A stretch of DNA of 28,828 nt from Spirogloea muscicola (lineage: Eukaryota > Streptophyta > Zygnematophyceae > Spirogloeales > Spirogloeaceae). A program made the position numbers and the translations under genes. Positions 19,801 to 28,828 of the stretch are shown one piece after another (the stretch's first letter is position 1; every line of letters begins with the position of its first letter). The DNA lies in assembly GCA_009602725.1 (NCBI GenBank), contig WELB01000068.1, positions 648,459 through 677,286 on the forward strand, read 5' to 3'. The notes under the pieces were generated by a model, which was not told the DNA's origin, did not search any database, and saw only the letters and a program-made list of their open reading frames with translations.

Positions 19801-22800
19801 GTCAGTGCGGCTGTGTGATCCGGCGCTGACATCCCCCCGAGCAGATGTGGACCGAGCTGTGGCCATTGTGCTACCCTTCCTACTTTCCCAGGGGCTTGGC
19901 AGCGCTGTTGCGGATGTGCAGCGCCTCTGCCTCAAGGCCATCACCAAGATTGTCAAGGTCCACCAGCGGCTTCCTGCAGCCTCGTCACTCTGTCGAAATT
20001 CATGTTCACCTGCTCATAAGCTCTTCTGTGCTGCTTGACGTGTCGGCTTGGCAGGGAGCAGGGCCGGCAGTGCGGCCGCACGTGCCAGACCTTGTTGCAA
20101 CGCTGCTTGAGAGCCTGTCCAGCATGGAAGACCAACGCTTGAATTATGCTGAGGTTGGACTCGCCACTCTCCATCAAGGGTCCTCCTTTCTGTGCTTGCC
20201 TGCAGCCTGCATGGGCTCTTGTGTACCACGCATTGACCATTCTGAGACCATATTGGATCGGATGCGTCAGATGCACACTGAAGCCCTGGGGCTATCCCAC
20301 GAGAAGCTGGAGGATGTGCGTGTGGGCATGTCGCGCGTGTCCCCAGCATGGGATGCCCTTGACACGTGTGTCTTCCAAGTCGATGATGCCTCTCTGGCTG
20401 CTCTTGTGCCGCGGCTGGTCAGCCTTGCACGCTCCGCAGTCGGACTCAACACCAGGTAGTCTGCGAACAACGTGAAAAGGCGGCTCGCTCGCATCACCAG
20501 CTGGCTGCTTGCCAGCCATCTGACTTGACTGACGAGCTTCTGATGCGGATATAGCAGCTGCACACCAGAACCTGCACTCGTCCCTTGTTGGGCTCATCTT
20601 GAGTGTGCTTATGAGTGCAAGCTCCTGCCTCCCTGCCTCAGGGTAGGACTGGGAAAGGTTGTGGGTCTTCTGGTGCAACGTCTAGGGCCAACAGCGGTGA
20701 GGCCTTACTCGGGGCCGCTGATACGGGCCCTGCAGCAGGCAACAATTGGGGAGCGCAGTCCCACGGCCCGCCGAGCATTCGCCTCTGCATGTGCGGAAGT
20801 GGCCAACTGTGCACCAGGCACCTTGTTGACGAAGCTGTTGCAGGATGCTGTGGCCCTGTACTCTGATCCCGCTGACAAGGACTCGAGGGCAGCCAGTGGC
20901 CTGCTCCTGCGTGAGCTTTCCCGCAAAGCATCCTCGTCGCTTCAGGCCCAGCTGTCAGATTTCCTGCCGCTTGCATATTTTGCTCGCTACGACGAGGAGA
21001 AGGAGATCCAACAACAGTTCTCTGAAGTTTGGGAGGAGAACAGCGGGACTGAGACTGCAGCACTGCAGCTGTACGCTGCCGAGATTGTGGCACTGGTCTT
21101 GGACGCGCTCTCGTCTTCTTTGTGGACACGCAAGCGGCAGGTCTGTCATGATATGTAAATCAACATCTCACCGAATGATGCACCATGTGACCTGGACACA
21201 GAGAGCACGTGGTTGTCTTTGTCAAGCTTGCTTACAGGTGTCCCCCTGGACGCAGAGCGCGCTTGCCATCAAGGGGATGGCGGAGTCTGGCCTCAGCTCC
21301 TTGGAGGGACACTACGCATGTTCGATCGTTGCCCGATTGGTAGACGAGCTGCCTGGTCGGCTGTGGGAGGTACTATCTTGGGCACTCAGGTGCTGCATCA
21401 TCGCAGGCATGAGAGTCAATGACAACATTCCCTGATGCACATTGTGGTCAGGGTCGTCAGTACATTGTGCATCTCCCAACTGTGCATCCACTGTGATGGC
21501 CCGTTCAGGGGAAGGAGTCGATCTTGGAGGCTGTTGCAGCCGTCAGCAAGACCTGTCACGTGGCCCTTTTGACTGGATGCCCGTCACAGCATGAACCAAG
21601 GACAATCGTGAACGTTCTTGTGGACTCCTGCAAGCGGAGAAAGAAGGCCTTCCGCCTTGCAGCTCTAGCTTGTCTGGAGAAGGTGCGCAGCATCCCATTT
21701 CCCTGTTCTTGTATCCTGCACAAGACCTCGTTCTCTCACTAATCTGTTGGAGGGTCTGGGCATCACCCCAGGTACTCAGCGCCTTCCACGATGTGGACAT
21801 GTACGAGGAAGTCCACAGCCTACTTGTGCCTTCATGCTATCAAGCAGAACCGAGTCGTGCGAGTGCTGGAGAAGGTGGTTGGTCTCGATGCGCTCTTTCT
21901 GCTCCGCGCCACTTGCTTTGCTGAGTGCATTGCTCACCGGGCAGGTAGACTAACGTCGTTGTCAGTTGCGTGCCTCCTTTGAGCTTCTTGCTTATCCGCT
22001 CCTAGTATACCTTTGATGCAGACGAGAGAGACGCAGCAGATGCGGCCTTGCCTGCCGGCCCAGCTCTTGCGTGCCTCTCTGCAGCTTGGAGTGCAGCCTC
22101 TCCATCAACAGTTGGTGCAAAAGGTGCTGAGGTCACCGGGGGGATTGCTCATACCCTCGACGGAAACCTCACTTGGAACGGTGAGTCTGAGACAGAAGTC
22201 CACAGATTGTGCTACTCCACCCAGGCACGTTGTTGGCAATGTTGCACTGCTGTACTACCAGTGCCAGGTGCGCAGGCACTTCATGACAATGAATGCCACC
22301 ATTGTTGCGCACCATCTGCCCTTGGCACTGCACGGCACTCCTCAGAAGAGACATGCAAGTGGACAATCTCTCCTTCCAGATCGCTTGGTTGCGCTTGGAC
22401 TGGCGAGGACCTTTCTGAAGAAGCTGCAGCCTGGTCCCACAAGCCACGGCGACGCAGATTCTGTTGTACGTGCTGTTTCGGTCTGTTAGCAGATACTACA
22501 AAGAGTTTCTCTTTCTGGAGTCGTAAGAGCTGCACAATGCTGAAATCATATCACTGTCTGTGTCTGGTTACGTGTTTCCAAGCATTGGCGTGTTAAAAAT
22601 TCCCCTGGCTGCCTGCACAGTTGACACTCGAGGAGCGGGAGCGCAATCGGCGCTGGGTTGAACTCCTACTTCCATCAATCCTGCGTTGCTTGGAGGAGCC
22701 AAAGTATTCGCAGGTAGGCCTGCTTGGCAAGTATGCCACCAGATTAGCAAAGGCTAGGTACCTTGAGTAAGAGTAAGGCAGCAGCGCCCTGGCGTGCTAG

Positions 22801-23061
22801 TACAGTGGTGCACTGCTTGAAGAGCACAAGGCCTGTACTCCTTAAGCAGCAGGATTGGTGGCATGGCAGGTGCGTCTTGGTGCATTAGAGTGCTTGCAGG
22901 TAGGCGTGGAAGTCCTGCGCGGTCTTGGGGCAGGCGTGGGAGCAGAGGAAGCCCTGCGCCAGGTGCGGGAGGCGGTGGAGGGGGCAAGGGCTGTGGAGAA
23001 GAGCGAGGAGGTTGCAATCAAGGTAGCAATGGTGCTGGCAGCGGTGGTGGAGAGCAGTTGA
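13832..23061 (+). CDS. ECM29: Proteasome adaptor/scaffold ECM29, about 31 exons
   Basis: Giant HEAT-repeat protein that binds the 26S proteasome and acts in its quality control and stress response. Exons with agreeing phases include 13832-14254, 14377-14528, 14664-14757, 14810-14952, 15078-15184, 15320-15442, 15574 onward, 15939-16017, 16169-16277, 16415-16474, 16643-16761, 16861-17242, 17301-17645, 17728 onward, 18227-18562, 18690-18857, 18972-19124, 19281-19598, 19691-19957, 20055-20153, 20271-20455, 20642-21140, 21238-21369, 21509-21682, 21772-21874, 22022-22180, 22225-22267, 22380 onward, 22621-22713, 22870-23061. The N-terminus (ERVLAKLLPAALLRLASPSP, VLEMLSHINGRV) and later motifs LGHIGLRGPLPVP, STYKELC-like TTYKELCTLATEMGQPDL, GAAFGFAKIA, YDPNRGIQDAMTHIWRALV, WRSREASCLALSDLL and MDDIKESVR follow human ECM29 in order. 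The last exon ends with QVRLGALECLQ, also as in the family. The exon ends near 15670, 18141 and 22470 are unsure, and one small exon before 22621 may be missing from this model. Confidence 0.93.
15899..15938 (+). other. Possible 40-nt GC-AG intron in ECM29
   Basis: The exon ending in HQPEG would reach a stop in frame if read through. A donor AAG|GCAAGA joined to the acceptor GCTCGCAG restores phase and continues with the conserved QQLRIFAFQGLGQLAGR segment. At 40 nt the intron is very short. A GT donor 7 nt later gives the wrong phase. Treat it as a best guess. Confidence 0.4.
16492..16492. other. Single ambiguous base in a C run
   Basis: One N interrupts a C homopolymer (16483-16491) inside an ECM29 intron, just after exon 16415-16474. 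This is probably an unresolved homopolymer length and has no effect on coding. Confidence 0.9.
17243..17300 (+). other. GC-AG intron in ECM29 (58 nt)
   Basis: Exon 16861-17242 ends CCACAG|GCAAGT, the exact consensus of GC donors, and the next exon starts after CATGCACCAG at 17301. Both sides are phase 0, and the joined frame runs LASLDPQ into a long conserved stretch ending in LAQAATGTPE. No GT donor in the neighbourhood keeps the frame. Confidence 0.75.
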
Positions 23062-24593
23062 TGGACGGGATGAGCAGGTGGGCAGAGGCAGAGCAGGGTG
23101 GACAAAGAGGGAATGGGCCGCGAGGGCCTATACAGGGACAAGGGTAAAGCGGGGAAGCACATCAGCTGAGGACAACGTGGCCGCCAGCTCAGCACGAGAG
23201 TGGAGCCCTGAGGGATGGCAGAGAGCCTGTACGAGTGCCCTTGCACATTCTTGCAGCTTGCAAGTAATCGCCCGTAGCTGCACCTGGCCATGCCCTTCCT
23301 CCCATCTTCTTGTTGTGCTCTCCTCCTGCCCCCGCCTCTGCTATCCACCCCTGACCTATGCTTCCTTCACTCTGCAACGTGGATCTACCCTTCTATGCTT
23401 CAAGACCACATTAAGCTTGGGACATGCACTGATGCCATGTCAGCTCATTCTGAAACGGCGAAGTCTTCCATGTGCCATATTCTTTGGGAGGCAAACTTCC
23501 TTTCTGAGTCACAGTCCAGGTGTACTGGAGAAAACTGGCCCTGGACACGACTGACCATCTGAAGAAGAGTGCATGCATGTGAGTTATGCAAGATTCAGAG
23601 CTGAGATGACGGAGGCAAGAAGGACGGCAATGCAGAAAGGTAAGTTGTGCTGGTTACGATCCGCTGAGCTCGACTTATCGGCTGCATACCAGGATGAGAT
23701 AGTATTTGATCACATTGACATTATTCGTCACCCTCTTACCATGCGATGGATGGATTCAGTGGTGAGACCAGGGGCTATATTGTCACTGCATCATCTGTGC
23801 TGAAGAGGACGGCACTATCAGCTTGTCTTATGTGCGACTGTTGTCCATCTCGGCTTGCCTCAGCTAGTGAAAAGGCCCTCCAGGTTGCTATATGGTGACC
23901 TCGTACAGGCCCGTATGCTGAGGACCTCCCAGGAAGGGCTGAAAATATCTAGGGTCTGCACAAGAGTGGGGTGGGGGATGCCGCGTCAGCCGGGACTTTG
24001 CTCAGTTGGCTGACAGTCCTTTCACGGCCACGCACGGAGGCTGGATAGCCTTGCCCGACTTGCCATCTGCCTAGCATACCACCTCTCGTTGGTCATGCGG
24101 GCATTTGTGGACGAGGCTCAGCTCTGAAATAGCTCTCCCAAATGAAAAGGTTCGTGTGATTGAAACAAACGAAGGCCAAAATGGCCACGTATAAAGGTAA
24201 GCACGTCTGAAGACGTACATCATCCACTACGATTTGACCCGCTCAGTAAGCACGGATCAATACATGAAGGTCGCTAAGCGATGCAAAGGGGGCGAGGTCT
24301 TTGGAACGCCAGCCGATAAAGGTTGAACAAAGAAGTGGCTTTGCGTGTTGCTCATTTACATGTGTCAGATGTATTAAAAGCTCTGCCCTCCCACTTGGCA
24401 CAGTACCTCATGCTTGTCACTTCAACAGCGGCACAAGAAGCTGTCGCGCAAAGAGATGTGGCGGATGACAAGGTGCAGGCACTTTAGGAAAGTGTAGCAC
24501 AGGTCCTGCTCCCTCCTCGGTAAGAGCAGCTCAGCATTCAGCAGGTGGTCTCTAAGCGGGTCAACTCTGGCTTCTGCCTTCTACCTTCTACTT
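23062..24593. other. Intergenic region between convergent genes
   Basis: About 1.5 kb between the stop codons of ECM29 (plus) and the unknown minus-strand gene, so it holds two 3' UTRs. Base composition falls to about even GC/AT compared with the exons. No open frame above about 160 codons, no tRNA-like fold and no repeat was noticed. A minus-strand TGTAA sits at 24356-24360, and a palindrome GGCCAAAATGGCC lies near 24176. Confidence 0.6.
24356..24360 (-). terminator. TGTAA poly(A) signal candidate, minus strand
   Basis: TTACA on the plus strand reads TGTAA on the minus strand, about 235 nt beyond the stop at 24594-24596 of the minus-strand gene. The distance and motif fit chlorophyte polyadenylation. 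Confidence 0.4.
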
Positions 24594-27500
24594 CTAGATC
24601 GCCGTCCAGTTATCAACAATTGGAACCCTGTCACTGCTTGTTCTTGGAATCGCTTTGACAGCCTCCAGGCTTGTCTTGGAAGCAAGGACCTTTCCTGCTC
24701 TGCTTCTCATTGCCTCGGCAAGAGAGGCCCATTCTGATCCACTCTTTCGTGAGAAGGACCGAGATTCGACAGTACCATCCACAGCATCAGCCACACGACC
24801 CCAAGATGTCTCTGCTGCTTGAGCGTTATGGAAAGCTTCGGGATGACCACTGGAGTCAAGAGTCGTACTCTCTCCCTCAATTGTGCTGTGGAGAGCAGTC
24901 TCCATGATTTTATAGACCTGGCACATAACGGCCACCAGAATTACGAAACTTGCTGCTGTGCTGGAACGTCAGATGACATTGAAACTAGGATAGCAAGTAT
25001 CATACTCCAGATTGGTAATGCACGTGTTACTTCAGCAGGCAAGCTTGGCAATTCACACCGTGGCTGTCTCAGGGATTTGCAAGCACCATGGTCATTCACT
25101 GTCCTTCTAGTCCTGTCTGGTATAAGCATTTCTGCCAAGCGTTGGCATCATGCGTGCCAGTAAGCACACAGCATGATACTTGAGTGTAGACTTTCTACCA
25201 GTCTGGACTCAAAGGTACTGACCTGGCAGAGCTTCTCAAGCTTGGAAGAGCCCATGCCCTGCGTGCATGTCTGCACAACATAAGCCAGGCATTCATGAAG
25301 GCAGCTAGCCAATGGCTCCTTTCCAGAATGGGCAGATGCTTCAGCCAAGGCCATGCCCGCTCCCAACTGCAAGTGTTAACGAGGGGACACTTGAGAGGAC
25401 GATCTATCTCATTGTGACATATTCAAGCATTCCGCTACTCTTTATATGAGAATGTAGCACACTTGTGGCCACGCTTCAATCAAATCATAGCTACAACCAG
25501 AATTGCTCCACTTCTTGTGCCAGTGCGGTTCATGCACATGAGCATCTATGGCAAGCCCTCAGAGGAAGGACTCCATCGGTAGTGCCTCCCAATTGAGTCT
25601 TCATGGCATCCGAGACCAATAAGTTGCAATGCAGGACAACAGATACAGAGATGTTGATCTGGAGCCTCACAGCAACAACGAAGAGCTGCTCAAACAAGTC
25701 GGAAGGGGCAATCTTCTCAAGGGAATCCAAAGTACTCTCTCTGCAGGGGACAATTGCAGGACACTGTGGGCCCTCACTGGCACATGACAGGTGAGACTTG
25801 CCAGTCCATGTGCCTGCCAGCCGCCAAGCCAAAGATGTCCGGGTGGCAGAACTGCCAATCGAAGACTCACCCGGAAAGCTCCTCATCGAAGAGGGGAGGT
25901 TGCCTTGCAGCCGGGATTGCCTTGGCAGATGCCCAGAGCTCCTGCCAGAGGTTGCCTGAAAAGCAAGAAGCAGCAGTGTGAAAGAGCGAAAGACGACACC
26001 AAAGATGCACTAAGAAGCCTGCTATAAAGCCAGGTGGCGTTTCACATATGCAGACAGTACCTCCACTATAACACTATAATGCTGCTAACGCCATTGTGAG
26101 TCGCTAGAAGGTCTGCATCTGAGATAGTTGATCAGCGAAATCAATATGATGTGAGGGGAGCACCCACCTGTCGTTACGCCTCTAAGGTCTCTCGCTGTTA
26201 CAGCCAGAAGACCCAAACACAAGAGAGATTGCACAGCAGTCAAGTGACAGGTCAAGCGACCAGGATGTATTGCCCAACCTGTCACATGTTGCTATTGCGG
26301 AAACCTCAGAAGACAGCACAGACAAGGACTGTCTCAGGTACTACACCTTCTGATTGCATACGTGCACTTAGATAGCCATGGACCTTGATTGCACAGGACA
26401 CATCCAATGCACTGCTCCCAGCCACCATGCCTCCAGGGCTTCTAGGGGTCTCTCGCCAGTCCAACGGCGAGTACCACCTCACAAAGTCCTCAAGGATGCA
26501 CCCTGGATTAGCAGCCTGAGATACAGCTCAACCACAGACAGGAGTACATGACTAGCCTGGTGTAAGCGCCACCCAACGCAAAAAGTCCTGACGACAAGCT
26601 CAGCACGCATGTCAAAGGCACCGTGACCGCAGCAGATATGACATCCATTGAGCAGTGGCCATCAGCAACTTTTGCGCCTCACCTTGAATGCTTGCATATC
26701 TCCAAAGAGCTGCTGGCATCCAGCCCCTACACTGACGGACACACAAACCTCGTCTAGTGAGAATAAAGTTTGACACATAGGCATACTGGTGACCTCACGA
26801 AGGCATGCCATATGTAGTGGGGGCTTGGCAACTCCTCTCCCTACCTGCCTGTGCGTAGAACGAGCTCCTCGTTCTCCCTGATTAGTACTTCCGTGAGTAC
26901 TGGCAAGTCCTGTCAAGAGGATGTTTCAGTACTTGCAGGCTGGAACGAACAAGTCTTGGGGGAGATATGACGGCTATGCAACAATCCCTTAAGCAGACGC
27001 TTCTACAACAACCAGACCTGAAGCCAAGAAGAGCTCTGAAGCATGAGCTTGGCAACAGATCTGAAAGACCTGGCAAACTGGGGCATAGCATTGCTCGCCA
27101 GTCTCCAGAAGTCGCAGGTGTGGAACAGGCTTCTGAACAGCTAGTCTCCTCATCCATTGGTCATCTGGAAGGCGAGCATAGAGCACCTCCTCTGGTACAC
27201 CCACTTGACTGCTGGCATCTACATATGCACATTTGTCATCAAAGAGGTGCACAGCAGTAAATGGAGTGATAAGCTTCCCAATGAGGTACCCGCTGAACAT
27301 AGCATCAGCCCACGCACTACCATTATAACCATTGGGTTCCTACTATTGATTCCTTCAATACTAGAGCAACAACAAGCGCGAGCACAACTGAAGAAACCAA
27401 AAGTAAGCACTTTGCAACAGGAGTACGTGTTTCTTTCAGAGGGCCAAACATTCTGTCTGCTTCCGTCAGGTATTTGCCTGCTGAGCTCTTATTGTGGCTG

Positions 27501-28620
27501 TGGCTGTGGCTGTGGCTGTGGCTGTGGCTGTCATCCAGATCGACTTTCTGCAGAGCGGCAAGAGAGGTGGCCCTTCGCTTCCTCCTTGCAATACAGCAGT
27601 TGATCAGCTGCAGCTGCTGGTGGAGAAGGCAACTCCTGAGGTCAGGGTCTTCTTCCGCCTCCACACCTGGAATGGGGCGTCCATCAAGCCAGTGCCTCCT
27701 CAACTGAATACATCAGGAACACGGCATGGCCTCAGGTGACAAGTACTGCAATCTGCCTCAGCACCCCTTGCTCCAAAGCAAGACTACATGCGGCTCTCCC
27801 ATACCTCTGCAACGACCGCCAACCACAAGCTGGCCATCTCCTGCTCACTGCTGATGCCTCCCATCACCTCTGCTAATTGAGCAACAAAGCTGTTCAAAGG
27901 TGCTGCATGGATTTCTCGGAGCAAGTCACACTTTGTCAACTCCTTCTCAGCACCGCTGACATGCTCTTGAGGTGCTGTGGAAGCTGTGTCTGCACACGAG
28001 AAGAGGGGAGCAGACTGTGAGGTGCTGGCAGGCAGGAGCAAGAGAACCACAGGCCAACAGCAGGATGGTGATGCCGCCCCTTTAGCGAGAGAATCCGGCT
28101 CCCGAGGTCCTTGATGGACCGGGGAAGACGAGCACCCACCTCCATTTCTGAAGACAGCCCGTAGAAGTGCTGACCGTTGGGATGCCTTGTCGTCACTTCT
28201 TGCCACCGCTGTCGAGCGGGAGCGGAGGGCAGCCAGGGAGGAAACCAAGCCTGACCAGCGTATGCTCCTCACCGCATCTGCAGCCTCTTGCTTGAGCAGG
28301 CCCAAGTCCTTCATGCTGGCCACCGTCCGTGCCACACTGCACCAGTTGTGCCCGTCCAATCACTTGGCCTGGGCATTTGGCCCCTCCGCAGAGGCATGGG
28401 GCACAGCGGGTGGGTGTTGTGCGGGACAGGCAGCGTCAGGGTCGAGGAGGATGGGCTACAGCGTCCGTGGCCTGCACAGCTGAGCTGACAGGAAGGGGGC
28501 TTTGAGAGGCGGAGGCTTCAGCCACCTGATGGCCGAAGCAAGCCGGCGCACGAGTCCAGCAGGTGGGACGGCGCTGACGCCCGACAGCCTCTGGTAGGCC
28601 TCCTCGTCAGACGAGTCCAT
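24594..28620 (-). CDS. Multi-exon gene of unknown family, minus strand
   Basis: The likely start is the ATG at 28618-28620, giving MDSSDEEAYQRLSGVSAVPP. Exons with proper borders and agreeing phases: 28620-28526 (phase 2 end), 28336-27805 (177 codons, starts by completing the Ser codon, phase 0 end), 27140-27018 (41 codons, LFRSLFHTCDFWRLASNAMP...), 25740-25671 (ESTLDSLEKIAPSDLFEQLF) joined to 25366-25223 (48 codons, LGAGMALAEASAHSGKEP...). A last exon ends at the TAG at 24594-24596 (SLEAVKAIPRTSSDR...). More exons surely lie between these. The segments look helical with scattered Leu and Ala, which suits an alpha-solenoid such as a HEAT or armadillo protein, but I recognise no family. An acidic start followed by basic helices suggests a soluble protein. 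Whether all pieces belong to one gene is inferred from common strand and direction. Confidence 0.55.
27493..27528. repeat. Hexanucleotide microsatellite (TGTGGC)6
   Basis: Six exact TGTGGC units. Read on the minus strand they are GCCACA units and encode alternating His-Ser in an open frame of 126 codons (27323-27703, minus). This could be a low-complexity coding repeat of the unknown minus-strand gene or simply an intronic repeat. Confidence 0.9.
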
Positions 28621-28828
28621 CTGGAGCCGGGCGAGGCAGCCGGGCGACGTGGGCAGTCAGCATCGTGCGTCGCAGCCTCCACCCGGGCCGGGCGGAAGCC
28701 GGGCGGAGGTGGAGGGGAGCTGGGGGGGGGGGCGCCCAAGAGGGCGCGCCGCGAGGAGGGAGCACCTCCAGGGGGCGCGCGTCCATGGCCGCGGGCGGGC
28801 AGGCTCGGGAGGGAGGGCGCCGGGGAGG
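28621..28828. promoter_or_regulatory. GC-rich upstream region of the minus-strand gene
   Basis: The last 208 bases are very GC-rich, with a G9 run near 28722 and GGGCGCGC-like blocks. This resembles the flank of the ECM29/membrane-protein start region. It is likely the promoter and 5' UTR of the minus-strand gene starting at 28620. No TATA box is seen. Confidence 0.4.

Noticed and set aside
22842-23348. 168-codon minus-strand frame
   Set aside because: Overlaps the last ECM29 exon, whose VRLGALECLQ segment is conserved; composition is that of a shadow.
24100-24420. Possible RNA gene in the AT-richer intergenic stretch
   Set aside because: I looked for tRNA arms and 5S-like boxes and found no consistent cloverleaf or terminator.

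Overview
This window is nuclear DNA from a eukaryote, most likely a green alga (Chlorophyta, probably a Chlorella-like trebouxiophyte). The evidence is GC-rich coding DNA split into many short exons (about 40 to 500 nt) by introns of about 40 to 430 nt, GT-AG plus a few GC-AG borders, TGTAA motifs of the kind chlorophytes use as poly(A) signals, and proteins whose relatives are eukaryotic. There is no operon structure. No RNA gene, transposon or CRISPR array was seen. The genus is inferred, not shown. Exon borders below come from my own splicing by hand: acceptor and donor signals, agreement of codon phase, and recalled family conservation.

Layout. (1) About 129-8063, plus strand: a dual-oxidase-type gene (haem peroxidase domain joined to an NADPH oxidase), missing its 5' end. 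(2) 8064-9686: non-coding, with hairpins and TGTAA motifs. (3) 9687-11518, plus: a small secretory-pathway single-pass membrane protein of a family I recall from plants, in eight exons. (4) 11519-12585: no convincing gene. (5) 12586-13716, minus: an alanine/leucine-rich multi-pass membrane protein, interrupted by an assembly gap of 137 N. (6) 13717-13831: a short shared promoter region. (7) 13832-23061, plus: ECM29, the giant HEAT-repeat adaptor of the 26S proteasome, in about 31 exons. (8) 23062-24593: non-coding. (9) 24594-28620, minus: a multi-exon gene of unknown family, convergent with ECM29.

The most interesting item is the dual oxidase. Peroxidase-NADPH oxidase fusions are best known from animals. 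This copy keeps the proximal haem histidine of the peroxidase, the four haem histidines of the membrane domain and the FAD and C-terminal motifs. Its EF-hand region, however, has lost recognisable calcium-binding loops, and a ubiquitin-like fold appears to sit between that region and the oxidase membrane domain. That suggests control by something other than direct calcium binding.

The genes do not form a pathway. They look like ordinary neighbours on an algal chromosome, with one head-to-head pair (membrane protein and ECM29) and one tail-to-tail pair (ECM29 and the unknown minus-strand gene).
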